Shown: positions 18,765 to 27,983 of the stretch, in pieces
How the letters are laid out: each line of letters starts with the position of its first letter
How positions within the stretch are numbered: position 1 is the stretch's first letter
NCBI RefSeq assembly: GCF_947499705.1
Contig: NZ_CANMPJ010000001.1
Location: 1,089,501-1,153,500, forward strand
DNA: 64,000 bases
Direction of reading: 5' to 3'
Source: an uncultured Erythrobacter sp.
Lineage (GTDB): Bacteria; Pseudomonadota; Alphaproteobacteria; Sphingomonadales; Sphingomonadaceae
The notes under the pieces: generated by a model
Told to the model about the DNA's origin: nothing
The model's database searches: none
Seen by the model: only the letters and a program-made list of their open reading frames with translations
Program-made: the position numbers and the translations under genes

Positions 18765-20081
18765 ATGGCCGATCCGGCCGACACTCCGCAGCCGTCTGGA
18801 GACAATCGTCCCGCGCTCGCGCTGCACGTTCCCGAACCGAAATTTCGGCCCGGCGATACAGCTGATTTCAGCGATATCGACATTGGCGAAGCGGGCGGGC
18901 AGCCGCGTCCGGATGAAAGCACCAAGCCCGAGGATATGAAGGATCTGGCCTATGGGCTGGTTCGCGTGCTGGGCGAGGACAACAAGGCGCACGGCCCGTG
19001 GGACCCGAAGCTCGATCCCGAAACCCTGCGCACGATGCTCGGTCACATGGCGATGGTCCGTGCCTTCGATGAACGAATGTTTCGCGGTCAGCGCCAGGGC
19101 AAAACCAGCTTTTACATGAAATGCACGGGCGAAGAGGCGACCAGCGTTTCTGCTTCGATGGCGCTCGCCAGCGACGACATGGTGTTCCCGAGCTATCGCC
19201 AACAGGGCATCCTGCTCGCGCGCGGCTATCCGCTGATCGAGATGATCAACCAGATATACTCGAACAAGGGCGACAAGCTGAAAGGCCGCCAGCTACCGAT
19301 CATGTATTCGAGCCGCGAACACAGCTTCTTCAGTATCTCCGGCAACCTCGCCACACAAACCCCGCAAGCGGTAGGCTGGGCGATGGCAAGTGCGATCAAG
19401 GGTGACAGCCGTATCGCCGCAACATGGGTGGGCGAAGGTTCGACAGCAGAAGGCGACTTTCACTCGGCCTGCACCTTTGCCACCGTCTACAACGCGCCGG
19501 TCATTCTGAACGTCATCAACAACCAATGGGCCATCAGCAGCTTCTCTGGATTTGCCGGTGCAGAGCGCACCACCTTCGCTGCGCGCGCGCTGGGTTATGG
19601 CCTCGCGGGCCTGCGCGTCGATGGCAATGATGCGCTCGCTTGCTACGCTGCTCAGCAATGGGCCGCGAACCGCGCACGCGCCAATCAGGGGCCAACCCTG
19701 ATCGAGTACTTCACCTACCGGGCGGAGGGGCATTCCACTTCGGACGATCCATCCGGTTATCGCAGTGCTCAGGAACAGAAGGAATGGCCGCTCGGCGATC
19801 CTGTCATGCGGTTGAAAGAGCACCTGATCGCGATTGGTGAGTGGGACGAGGATCGCCAGGCCGAAATGGATCGCAAATGCGCGGAAGAGGTCAAGGCGAC
19901 GACCAAGGAAGCCGAAAAGAACGGCATTCTTGGACACGGTCTTCATCACCCGTTCCACACGATGTTCGAAGACGTGTTCGAGGAGTTGCCCTGGCATCTT
20001 GAAGAACAGGCCGAGCAGGCAACCCGCGAACGCAAGATCAAGTGGCCGGACCACCATCCCAAAGATGGAGCGGGCAAATGA
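18765..20081 (+). CDS. bkdA1: branched-chain 2-oxoacid dehydrogenase E1, alpha subunit
   Basis: 438 residues; ATG 18765 follows GGGAGAGCG. The thiamine-diphosphate E1 alpha subunit decarboxylates 2-oxo acids from Val, Leu and Ile. The TPP motif runs from 'WVGEGSTAEGDFH' to 'NVINNQWAIS', and the phosphorylation-loop-like 'YFTYRAEGHSTSDDPSGYR' is present. The N-terminal 70 residues are a Pro-rich extension, as in bacterial BkdA1. It overlaps the E1-beta gene by 4 bp (ATGA). It differs from pyruvate dehydrogenase alpha in its length and the 'TYRAEGHSTSDD' context. Confidence 0.94.
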   Translation: MADPADTPQPSGDNRPALALHVPEPKFRPGDTADFSDIDIGEAGGQPRPDESTKPEDMKDLAYGLVRVLGEDNKAHGPWDPKLDPETLRTMLGHMAMVRAFDERMFRGQRQGKTSFYMKCTGEEATSVSASMALASDDMVFPSYRQQGILLARGYPLIEMINQIYSNKGDKLKGRQLPIMYSSREHSFFSISGNLATQTPQAVGWAMASAIKGDSRIAATWVGEGSTAEGDFHSACTFATVYNAPVILNVINNQWAISSFSGFAGAERTTFAARALGYGLAGLRVDGNDALACYAAQQWAANRARANQGPTLIEYFTYRAEGHSTSDDPSGYRSAQEQKEWPLGDPVMRLKEHLIAIGEWDEDRQAEMDRKCAEEVKATTKEAEKNGILGHGLHHPFHTMFEDVFEELPWHLEEQAEQATRERKIKWPDHHPKDGAGK

Positions 20082-21139
20082 ACGCGCAAACAGAAACTAA
20101 AGTGGGCGGCGAGGGTGACGTGAGCGAGCGCCGGATCAATATGATCGAGGCGATCAACGAAGCACTCGATGTGATGCTGGACCGTGACCCCGATGTGATC
20201 GTGATGGGCGAAGATGTCGGCTATTTCGGCGGCGTTTTCCGCTGCACCGCCGGCCTTCAGGAAAAACACGGCAAGACCCGTGTGTTCGACACGCCGATTT
20301 CGGAATGCGGCATCATCGGTGTCGCGGTGGGCATGGGAGCCTATGGCCTGCGTCCGGTCCCCGAAATCCAGTTCGCCGACTACATCTATCCAGGCCTTGA
20401 TCAGTTGATTTCGGAAGCGGCGCGTCTGCGCTACCGCTCCGCTACCGACTACATCGCGCCGATGACCGTGCGCTCGCCGTTCGGCGGTGGGATATTTGGC
20501 GGGCAGACGCACTCGCAGAGCCCCGAGGCGATCTTTACCCATGTGTCCGGCCTCAAGACGGTGATTCCGGCAACGCCCTATGATGCGAAGGGGCTGCTGA
20601 TCTCCTGCATCGAAGACAACGACCCCACGATCTTCTTCGAGCCTAAGCGGATCTATAACGGGCCGTTCTCGGGCTTTTACGACAAGCCGGTCGAACCGTG
20701 GAAGAAGCACAAGGACAGCGTCGTTCCAGAAGGGTACTACAAAATCCCGCTGGGCGAAGCGCGTCATGTGACGGAGGGTGAAGAGCTGACGGTTCTCGCC
20801 TACGGCACTATGGTTCATGTCGCCGAAGCGGTTTGCAAAGAGAAGGGCGTGGACGCCGATATTCTCGACCTGCGCACGCTCGTACCGCTCGACATCAAGG
20901 CGATTGAGGCTTCGGTGAAGAAGACCGGGCGGTGCCTGATCGTCCACGAAGCAACCCGCACCAGCGGCTTTGGCGCGGAGCTTTCTGCGCTTGTGACCGA
21001 GCGTTGCTTCTACCATCTCGAAGCGCCGGTTGAGCGCGTCACCGGTTTCGACACACCATATCCGCACAGCCTCGAATGGGCCTATTTCCCCGGTCCGGTT
21101 CGCATTGGCGAAGCGATTGACAAGATCTTGAAGGACTGA
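20078..21139 (+). CDS. bkdA2: branched-chain 2-oxoacid dehydrogenase E1, beta subunit
   Basis: 353 residues from ATG 20078, which overlaps the alpha-subunit stop; an in-frame ATG at 20042 would lie inside the alpha gene. The beta subunit completes the E1 active site. Characteristic blocks are 'VIVMGEDVGYFGGVFRCTAG', 'FDTPISECGIIGVAVGMGAYG' and the C-terminal transketolase-like 'LDLRTLVPLDIKAIEASVKK'. It lies 4 bp before the E2 gene in a tight three-gene operon. Confidence 0.95.
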   Translation: MNAQTETKVGGEGDVSERRINMIEAINEALDVMLDRDPDVIVMGEDVGYFGGVFRCTAGLQEKHGKTRVFDTPISECGIIGVAVGMGAYGLRPVPEIQFADYIYPGLDQLISEAARLRYRSATDYIAPMTVRSPFGGGIFGGQTHSQSPEAIFTHVSGLKTVIPATPYDAKGLLISCIEDNDPTIFFEPKRIYNGPFSGFYDKPVEPWKKHKDSVVPEGYYKIPLGEARHVTEGEELTVLAYGTMVHVAEAVCKEKGVDADILDLRTLVPLDIKAIEASVKKTGRCLIVHEATRTSGFGAELSALVTERCFYHLEAPVERVTGFDTPYPHSLEWAYFPGPVRIGEAIDKILKD

Positions 21140-21143
21140 CCCG

Positions 21144-22427
21144 ATGGCCAAGTTCACTTTCAATATGCCCGATGTGGGCGAAGGCGTGGCCGAGGCGGAG
21201 ATCGTCGAATGGCACGTGAAGGTCGGCGATATTGTTGCTGAGGATCAGCACCTGGTCGACGTCATGACGGACAAGGCGACGATCGACATTGAAAGCCCGG
21301 TCGATGGCAAAGTGCTCGAAGTCGCAGGCGAATTGGGCGACACGATTGCAGTTGGATCGATGCTGCTGGTGATCGAAGTCGAGGGCGAGGTTGAAGAGGC
21401 TGCGGCACAAGAGGAGCAGCCTTCCCAAGCTGCTCCCGAACCGACCCCGGAACCTGTTCCTGAGCCGACACCTGCATCCGCGCCGCAACCTGAGCCGGTG
21501 GTCGAGCAACCAGTGGCATCATCTGGCTCCTCTGGGACCGGTAAGACTCTGGCTGCGCAAATTCTCGCATCACCCGCTGTCCGCAAGCGCGCGAAAGAAC
21601 TCGGCATCGACCTTGGCGAAGTGAAACCTGCCGCCGATGGCCGCGTACGCCATGCAGATCTCGATCAGTTCCTCGCCTACAATTCAGGCGGTGGCTTCAC
21701 CCCGGCGGGTGCAACGCGGTCGGACGAACCGATCAAGGTCATCGGCCTGCGCAAACGGATCGCGCAGAACATGTCGGCGGCTAAGCGCAACATCCCGCAC
21801 TTCACCTATGTCGAAGAGTGCGATGTCACCGAGTTGGAGCGGATGCGGGCGGATTTGAACTCGGCGCGTGGTCAGAAGCCCAAACTTACCATGCTGCCGC
21901 TGCTGATCACTGCGATTTGCAAGCTGATCCCGGACTATCCGATGATCAATGCCCGCTTCGATGATGAAGCTGGGGTGGTGACACGCCACGGCAGCGTGCA
22001 TCTCGGCATGGCGACGCAAACCGATGGCGGTTTGATGGTCCCGGTGATCAAGGACGCGCAGAGCCGCAATGTGTGGCAGCTTGCGAGCGAGATTGGCCGG
22101 TTGGCTCAAGCAGCGCGCGACGGCTCGGCGAAGTCGGACGAGCTTTCCGGTTCAACCTTGACCGTAACCTCGCTCGGCCCACTCGGCGGAGTGGCGACCA
22201 CTCCGGTGATCAACCGGCCTGAAGTCGCGATCATCGGTCCGAACCGGATTATCGAACGCCCGATGTTCGTCACCGGGCCGGATGGCAACGAGCGGATCGA
22301 GAAGCGCAAGCTGATGAATATCTCGATCTCTTGCGATCACCGTGTGGTCGACGGGTTCGATGCGGCAAGCTTCATTCAAGAGGTCAAAAAGTTGGTCGAA
22401 ACGCCGGTTTTGCTGTTGTCGGACTAG
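21144..22427 (+). CDS. bkdB: branched-chain 2-oxoacid dehydrogenase E2, dihydrolipoyl acyltransferase
   Basis: 427 residues. Domains in order: one lipoyl domain (1-78) with lipoyl Lys in 'MTDKATIDIESP'; a Pro/Glu/Ala-rich hinge (about 85-125); an E3-binding domain (about 135-170, 'ASPAVRKRAKELGIDL'); and the catalytic acyltransferase (about 190-427) with His in 'SCDHRVVDGFDAA'. It transfers the acyl group from E1 to coenzyme A. No dihydrolipoamide dehydrogenase (E3) follows; a tRNA gene does, so the complex must use an E3 encoded elsewhere. Confidence 0.95.
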   Translation: MAKFTFNMPDVGEGVAEAEIVEWHVKVGDIVAEDQHLVDVMTDKATIDIESPVDGKVLEVAGELGDTIAVGSMLLVIEVEGEVEEAAAQEEQPSQAAPEPTPEPVPEPTPASAPQPEPVVEQPVASSGSSGTGKTLAAQILASPAVRKRAKELGIDLGEVKPAADGRVRHADLDQFLAYNSGGGFTPAGATRSDEPIKVIGLRKRIAQNMSAAKRNIPHFTYVEECDVTELERMRADLNSARGQKPKLTMLPLLITAICKLIPDYPMINARFDDEAGVVTRHGSVHLGMATQTDGGLMVPVIKDAQSRNVWQLASEIGRLAQAARDGSAKSDELSGSTLTVTSLGPLGGVATTPVINRPEVAIIGPNRIIERPMFVTGPDGNERIEKRKLMNISISCDHRVVDGFDAASFIQEVKKLVETPVLLLSD

Positions 22428-22526
22428 CTGCCGAAAAAATTGCGCATTTAGCCGTGCGCAGGGCGTTGACAGCGCCAACGGCGGGGCCTAATGGCCTCGC
22501 TCCCAAGCGGTGCAAACCCACATTAT

Positions 22527-22603
<77 letters not shown>

Positions 22604-22628
22604 CTTGGGACCTTCTTACAAAAATCGA

Positions 22629-23504
22629 TCAACCGCGCTGACAACCTTCGTTGGCATCGTCGCGAGTCCGCACCCATTGAAGCGCGTTCAGCAGCAGTTT
22701 GCGGTAGATCGGATCGTCGTAGCTGGTGTGATTGTGACCGAGGCCGGAATAGAAGGTACGCCCCTTTCCGATGCAACGAGTCCAGGCGATGGGGTGACCG
22801 GCAGGTCCGCCACCCATCCGCAGATCTTCACGGTCGCCGTAGAGCAGGTTTTGCGGGCTGTAGCTGTCCTCATCCAGACCAAGCAGCGGCACCGCATCGC
22901 CGAGCGCTTCGGTACCGTCGAAGCTGTACCATTCGTCCGTGTGCATCCATTCGGCTGGAATGCCCCGCATGATCGGATGAGCGGTGGCGAGATTGACCAG
23001 CCGTGCCTCCTGAAACTGCGGACCTGCGGGGTGCCCCACAAATTCCGGGCCGATCACCTTGTCGTCGTACCAACTCCAGTCCGCGTGAGAATTGTCACCC
23101 GCGCTATGCAGACCGATCCATGCACCGCCGTTCTCGAGCCATTTCTGAAACGCTTCTTCCTGCTCCGGCGTCAAAGCATCGCCGGTCATATTGTTGAAAA
23201 CGATCACCTCGAAACGCTTGAGCTGTTCCGGGTTGAAGACCGCGCCATTGGCGGTGGTGAATATTCCCATGCCGTTGTCAGAAGTAACTTCCGCAAAGAA
23301 CCGATCAGCTCCGGCAATCCCTTCATTGTGGCGCCAGCCCAATGTCTTGGAAAAGACGAGGATCGCAGGCGAGGGCATGAACTCGGTGATCTCCGGCGGC
23401 GCGCTGTCGTGACGAGCGGAGACCTCTCCTGGGTCGGCAACCTGCGCCGAAGAAGAGGTGCAGATCGCGGCGAGCGCGGCGGAAAAGGCAATCAGGGTTC
23501 GCAT
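22629..23504 (-). CDS. exported ThuA-like domain protein
   Basis: 291 residues. The N-terminus has a signal peptide ('LIAFSAALAAICTSSSA'). The rest is a ThuA-like, glutamine-amidotransferase-fold domain: 'AILVFSKTLGWRHNEG' at the first strand, 'VIVFNNMTGDALTPEQ', 'NGGAWIGLHSAGDN' and 'TDEWYSFD'. ThuA-like proteins take part in sugar handling (trehalose or 3-keto-glycosides), but the exact reaction is not established, and the exported form often occurs alone. It is divergent from the AraC-type gene. There is no sugar-uptake gene next to it, so the substrate is open. Confidence 0.9.
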   Translation of the reverse strand: MRTLIAFSAALAAICTSSSAQVADPGEVSARHDSAPPEITEFMPSPAILVFSKTLGWRHNEGIAGADRFFAEVTSDNGMGIFTTANGAVFNPEQLKRFEVIVFNNMTGDALTPEQEEAFQKWLENGGAWIGLHSAGDNSHADWSWYDDKVIGPEFVGHPAGPQFQEARLVNLATAHPIMRGIPAEWMHTDEWYSFDGTEALGDAVPLLGLDEDSYSPQNLLYGDREDLRMGGGPAGHPIAWTRCIGKGRTFYSGLGHNHTSYDDPIYRKLLLNALQWVRTRDDANEGCQRG

Positions 23505-23664
23505 ACGGTCAGACTATCACGGGTGCGCCCGACAGCAAGCCACACTCAGCGGCTCATATCTTAAATTCTCCGCATATTGCGCCGCTTGCCTTGAATTGAG
23601 ACGACTAAGTGTCGCAGCACGATATTGCGCCGTTCTTTGCAATTGCGCACAGGACGAATCCACC

Positions 23665-24792
23665 ATGGAACGACCCGAAGCCCTCATCATGAATTGGCGC
23701 AGTGTTGCTTTGGCGCTGCTGGTGGTGAGCGCATTGATCCCGCAGATATACCTGTGGTCGAAAGGGCTGGAGCGCCGGGCGGTCGGGTGGCTTGCGCTGT
23801 TCGTTGCAGCCGTGGGTATCAACACGGTACCCATGATCATCGGCTTCGCCGGAGCCTATGACATCTGGCCCGGCCTGACTTTCCTGCCGGTGAACATGAT
23901 CCTCTTCTTCGGACCGCTTCTTTACCTGCATGCGCGCCAATTGATGCTGGGGTTCACTCCGCCGGTCTATCTGGCGCTGTTGCTGCCCGGTGCACTGTAC
24001 TGGCTGTATGAGCTTTGGGCTTTCACAATGCTTGGCGATTACCGTGCAAAGTGGGCCTACAACGACGCATTCCACGAGCCGTTCATTGTGCCTCTAGTGC
24101 AGTTCCTGGCATTGGCGCTCGGTGCCTGGGCGCTCTGGAGCATCTGGCGGATGCGTCGCCGCTATCTTGAGTGGCTAGATGCCAACCGCTCCGACAGCGA
24201 CGAATTCGATCCCCGCTGGATCAGCCACATTCTAGTGATCGGGACGGCGACTGTCGCCATCTGGGGCACTGACCTGATCGTCTCGAACGCGTTCGGGCTC
24301 AACTATTTCGAGCAGTTCGGATGGGATTTGACAGTGCTGTTCTTCGTTATGTTGCTTTCGCTGGAGGCGCTCGCGCGGCTTGAGCAACCTTATCCCAAGA
24401 TGCTGGCGCCCGATGCGATCTCTATCGAGGAGTTGATGGAGGAAGCCGCCGCAGAGCGCGATTGGGTGGTCGAAGGTGAGCGTCTGCGCACCATGGTGAT
24501 CGACAATGGCTGGCACCTCGAATCTTCGCTCTCTTTGCAAACACTCTCGCGCCGGTTCGGGATGAATCAGGCCTATGTCTCGCGCGCGCTCAACCAAGGG
24601 CTCGATCTGAGCTTTAGCAGCTTCATCAATGGTCTCAGGGTGGAGCATGCGAAGGCGATGATCCTGCGGGAGGATGTGAACCTCCTCGATGTGGCGCTGT
24701 CATCTGGTTTCGGATCGAAGGCCAGCTTCAACCGAGCGTTCAAGCTGCATGCGGGCCACAATCCGACCGAATATCGGCGGCTCAATTCATAA
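23665..24792 (+). CDS. membrane-bound AraC-family transcriptional regulator
   Basis: 376 residues from ATG 23665; an in-frame start at 23458 would extend into the divergent gene, and ATG 23689 ('MNWRSVALAL') is a good alternative. Residues 1-235 contain about seven hydrophobic segments ('VALALLVVSALIPQIYLW', 'WLALFVAAVGINTVPMII'). The last 105 residues are an AraC DNA-binding domain with two helix-turn-helix units ('LQTLSRRFGMNQAYVSRAL', 'LLDVALSSGFGSKASFNRAF'). It probably senses a signal at or in the membrane. The S41 peptidase gene follows after 81 bp on the same strand and is a likely target or partner. Confidence 0.92.
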   Translation: MERPEALIMNWRSVALALLVVSALIPQIYLWSKGLERRAVGWLALFVAAVGINTVPMIIGFAGAYDIWPGLTFLPVNMILFFGPLLYLHARQLMLGFTPPVYLALLLPGALYWLYELWAFTMLGDYRAKWAYNDAFHEPFIVPLVQFLALALGAWALWSIWRMRRRYLEWLDANRSDSDEFDPRWISHILVIGTATVAIWGTDLIVSNAFGLNYFEQFGWDLTVLFFVMLLSLEALARLEQPYPKMLAPDAISIEELMEEAAAERDWVVEGERLRTMVIDNGWHLESSLSLQTLSRRFGMNQAYVSRALNQGLDLSFSSFINGLRVEHAKAMILREDVNLLDVALSSGFGSKASFNRAFKLHAGHNPTEYRRLNS

Positions 24793-24873
24793 AAAATCGC
24801 AGTTTGGCAGTGATTTGCGCCGACGGTTCCGATTGCTGGTTTTAGGTGATGCGCAGCCAAGGAGACCACCCGA

Positions 24874-26835
24874 ATGAAATTCCTACTGACTGCCATTGCA
24901 GCCGCCCTGATATCGATGACCGGCTGCGAAGTCGCAGCGCAAGACACGCCTGCACCTTCAAGTCCCGTTGCCGCCGACGCGACACTTACGCCTGCGCAAG
25001 TGCGCTCCGATATCGAGTTGGCGAAGGAGGCGTTCTCGCGCGTCCATCCGGGCTACACACGCTATGCAAGCGAGCAGGAGATGGATGCCGCATGGCAGGC
25101 GGTGATCGATCGGGCGGAACAGCAAGGCGGCATGACGCTGCCCGAATTCTATCTCGCATCAGAGCTCGTGCTGGTGAAAATCCGCTGCGATCATACCAAA
25201 GCGGAATTGCCTCGGTCGCTTCGCAAGGCGCGCAAAGGTCAGCCGCTCTATTTGCCGTTCAAGTGGGTTGTGATTGAGGGGCGCGGTCTGATCGAAAGTC
25301 CTGCGGCAGGCTTGGACCTGGTGCGCGGCGATGAGATCCTCGCCATCGATGGCAAACCTCTTAGCGAAGTTTTGGATTCGGTCGCAGGCTATATTCCGGT
25401 TGATGGCTACACCGAATGGTCGCGAAACGGAGGTCTGGCGGCGTCCCTCGAATTTATGGGAGGGGCGGTCGATCACTTCGGTGCACTGATGGGCGAGGTT
25501 CCTGCCACAGCGACAGTCCGAGTCCGCTCGGATGATGGGACGGAACGCGACACCCAAATTGGCCGCATCTCATTCAGCGAATGGTCCGAACTCGGCGAAG
25601 CCAGCATTCGCAATTTCAAGGATGCCGTGACCTACAAGCAAATCGGCGGAACGGCCGGATATCTAAGCGTCGATACATTTGTGAACTACCGTGAACCGGT
25701 GAAGCCCAAGACGATCTACGAGCCCGTCTTCAAGGCGATCAGAGATCAAGGAATCGAAACCCTGATTCTCGATCTGCGGAGCAATGGCGGGGGATCGTCG
25801 GATGCCAATTACGGTTTGCTCGCGAACCTGCTCACCGAGCCGTTCAAGCCTCGCAAGGAAATGGTCGCCAAGACGCTCGATCTGGATGGGATCCGTCCAT
25901 ATCTCTGGACGTGGGACAAGCGTGCCTTGAAGCCCAACTCTATGGGATTCTCGAAGAAAGATGACGGAACCTACGCCCTTCGCCGGTTTGTCAGCAGCGA
26001 CCTGAAAACGGTAAAGCCCGCGAAATACGCATTCGAAGGCAAGCTGATCGTCCTCACCAGCAACGACAATTCATCGGGCAGCACCAATTTCATCACCTGG
26101 ATGAAGGAAATTGGCCGTGCGGTGACGGTCGGTGAAAAGACCGGAGGGAGTTCCGAAGGACCAACCGCTGGCTTGCAGTTCACGCTGACCCTTCCTGCGA
26201 GCGGTGTGCGAATGCGGCTGCCTTTCTTCCATGTGAAGAACAACGTCGCGTCTTTCGAGCGCGGCTATGGCGTCACGCCCGATGTCTCCGCTCCGATGAC
26301 GGTTGATGCGTTTCGGGCGCAGCGCGATCCAGCCTTGGAGATGGCCGAGGCGATCGCCAAAGGCAGCGTGTCCGCTGACACTGCTGCGTCTCAAGCGACC
26401 AATGGCGCGGCAATTGCGAGCGTCTCAGATTTTGCGATGCTCGAAGGCGACAACTGGAGCGGTGAGCTGGATTACCTCAACTATGGGCGTGATGATCGAT
26501 CCAGCATTCCCGTTCGGATGGTCGCACGCGCTCCTGAAGGTGGATCAATGGCCTACGGCTTCATCTATCCCGGTGAAGAGGACAAGAACGCGAATGACCG
26601 TCTGCAAGTCTCGCCCGACGGCAAGCAAATCAACGGCATGGACGTGATCGATCGGTACGTGGATGAAGCCGGTGCGCTCGTTCTGGTCACGCGGGCCGAA
26701 GGCAGCGATGATGGGGAACCCGCCGTGATCAGGCTGACTTACATCATTTCGTCTGATCAATTTGTGACGCGCAAGGACGTCAAATTCGATGGCGGCGAGT
26801 TCTTCAATCGCAACGAATACCGGCTCACTCGCTAG
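24874..26835 (+). CDS. S41-family peptidase, exported
   Basis: 653 residues. The N-terminus is an export signal ending in 'MTGCE', a weak lipobox that could make it a lipoprotein. A PDZ-like segment (about 130-220, 'DLVRGDEILAIDGKPLSEVL') precedes the tail-specific-protease core, with 'IETLILDLRSNGGGSSDANY', the Ser region 'TSNDNSSGSTNFITW', and 'GEKTGGSSEG'. It likely degrades peptides in the periplasm. The last 130 residues are an extra domain. It may form a unit with the AraC-like gene. Its 3' end overlaps the converging DUF2842 gene by 11 bp. Confidence 0.9.
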   Translation: MKFLLTAIAAALISMTGCEVAAQDTPAPSSPVAADATLTPAQVRSDIELAKEAFSRVHPGYTRYASEQEMDAAWQAVIDRAEQQGGMTLPEFYLASELVLVKIRCDHTKAELPRSLRKARKGQPLYLPFKWVVIEGRGLIESPAAGLDLVRGDEILAIDGKPLSEVLDSVAGYIPVDGYTEWSRNGGLAASLEFMGGAVDHFGALMGEVPATATVRVRSDDGTERDTQIGRISFSEWSELGEASIRNFKDAVTYKQIGGTAGYLSVDTFVNYREPVKPKTIYEPVFKAIRDQGIETLILDLRSNGGGSSDANYGLLANLLTEPFKPRKEMVAKTLDLDGIRPYLWTWDKRALKPNSMGFSKKDDGTYALRRFVSSDLKTVKPAKYAFEGKLIVLTSNDNSSGSTNFITWMKEIGRAVTVGEKTGGSSEGPTAGLQFTLTLPASGVRMRLPFFHVKNNVASFERGYGVTPDVSAPMTVDAFRAQRDPALEMAEAIAKGSVSADTAASQATNGAAIASVSDFAMLEGDNWSGELDYLNYGRDDRSSIPVRMVARAPEGGSMAYGFIYPGEEDKNANDRLQVSPDGKQINGMDVIDRYVDEAGALVLVTRAEGSDDGEPAVIRLTYIISSDQFVTRKDVKFDGGEFFNRNEYRLTR

Positions 26836-27076
26836 GGGGTGTTTCGGCTGGCGTTGGGGGAGGGCTCCAACTGCCCGTCTCCATCCAGATCAGGAATCGC
26901 TTGAGCGGTAACAACCAGATTAAGCCGAGGATCACGTAGACCACAGTTTGCGCGCCCCCTGACCATGTGCCGATGATGCCGGGCGCATAGCGGGCGATCA
27001 CAATGGCGTAGATCATCAGCGCGATAAACAGCCCGATTATGCCAACGGGAATTCGCCAGGTCGGGGTCTCACGCAT
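26825..27076 (-). CDS. DUF2842 small membrane protein
   Basis: 83 residues from ATG 27076, overlapping by one base the TGA of the cyclo-ligase gene (TGATG); the TTG just before it is an unlikely start. Two membrane segments ('VGIIGLFIALMIYAIVIA' and 'VVYVILGLIWLLPLKRFL') and the end 'LIWME' match the alphaproteobacterial DUF2842 family. Function unknown. It is translationally coupled to the folate gene. Confidence 0.85.
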   Translation of the reverse strand: MRETPTWRIPVGIIGLFIALMIYAIVIARYAPGIIGTWSGGAQTVVYVILGLIWLLPLKRFLIWMETGSWSPPPTPAETPPSE

Positions 27077-27648
27077 CAATCGATTCCATACATCCGGGTC
27101 GGGGTCACAATCGCATCAAGAGCCACATCATGCGGCTCGGTCGGGAGGGCATCGCAAAGTTGCACATCCCATGCGAGGCCAATGGTCATGCGCCCCGGAT
27201 GTTCCGCAAGCCAGCGATCATAGTGCCCGCCGCCCTGGCCAAGCCGATCGCCGTCTGCGGTGAAGCCGATCAGTGGGACGAACAAGACGTCGGGCTTGAT
27301 CTGAGGCGCGTCAGTACTGGGTTGTTGAAGCCCAAATAGGCCTTGTTCCAGGTCACTCCCGGCAAACGGATCGGTGTGTCGTCGAAACGCCATCGGCGAT
27401 TGCTCATCGACAAAGTGTGGGAGCGCGATGATGTGACCAGCCTCGTGGAAGAACTTTGCGTAGCCGCCAGTCGGCGCCTCGTGGTCCGTGGCGTGATAGA
27501 GCCCGATAGTCGCACTCGCCCCGATCTTCGCCAGAAGCGGAGCGGGCGGACGATGGAACAGCAAGGCGCGGATGCTGTCCGGTTGCGCAGCCACATGCTC
27601 GCGGCGGGCTTTACGCAGGCTCTTTCGGAGTTCGGCTTTCGATGTCAC
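27076..27648 (-). CDS. 5-formyltetrahydrofolate cyclo-ligase
   Basis: 190 residues from GTG 27648 ('VTSKAELRKSLRKARREHV'); the frame stays open upstream, but that sequence lies in the RNA-gene region and does not look like protein. The ATP-binding N-terminal basic segment, 'PDVLFVPLIGFTADGDRLGQ' followed by 'GGGHYDRWL', and the C-terminal 'DAIVTPTRM' are typical. It converts 5-formyl-THF to methenyl-THF. In E. coli the equivalent gene follows ssrS and zapA, and the same order is seen here. Confidence 0.94.
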   Translation of the reverse strand: MTSKAELRKSLRKARREHVAAQPDSIRALLFHRPPAPLLAKIGASATIGLYHATDHEAPTGGYAKFFHEAGHIIALPHFVDEQSPMAFRRHTDPFAGSDLEQGLFGLQQPSTDAPQIKPDVLFVPLIGFTADGDRLGQGGGHYDRWLAEHPGRMTIGLAWDVQLCDALPTEPHDVALDAIVTPTRMYGID

Positions 27649-27790
27649 AGCTGGCAGCGGCCCCCTATTGGTGTTGATCGGCCCTCGGGGCCGCAAGGGC
27701 GACTGCCCGCCCGCAGCGATGCGATCTTCGATCGCAATGAGCGAGGAAATCGCATCCCGGATGGGATGCGCAGAAAAGATGACGGGACCA

Positions 27791-27899
27791 CCATGGGTCG
27801 TTGCCAGAGAAATCCTCTGACGCGAAAACGTCAGGTGGGCGCCGTATGCCCGGGCTCCACGGCCGAACCGGTGAACTCGGGCAGGGACAGCTCCCATGG
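27791..27899 (-). ncRNA. ssrS: probable 6S RNA (ssrS), boundaries approximate
   Basis: The region between zapA and the formyl-THF cyclo-ligase, on their strand, has no convincing ORF but strong secondary structure. CCATGGG at the 5' side (27899-27893) pairs with CCCATGG at the 3' side (27797-27791) to close a stem. Inside are hairpins, including CTGACG/CGTCAG and GCCGT/ACGGC. A TATAAG -10-like box lies just upstream. The gene order zapA - 6S RNA - cyclo-ligase is conserved in many proteobacteria. The visible stem gives about 109 nt, shorter than usual 6S RNA, so the true 3' end may lie further on, towards 27740. Confidence 0.65.
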
Positions 27900-27903
27900 A
27901 TTG

Positions 27904-27909
27904 CTTATA
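27904..27909 (-). promoter_or_regulatory. -10-like box of the 6S-like RNA
   Basis: TATAAG on the minus strand, about 5-7 nt before the start of the closing stem. No clear -35 is seen at the right spacing. Confidence 0.45.
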
Positions 27910-27983
27910 GCCTCAGGGATATTCAATCGGCTCGTGCCGGGCAGCCCCGCCATCATGCAATTTAGTCTGCCGTGGCAGTACCT

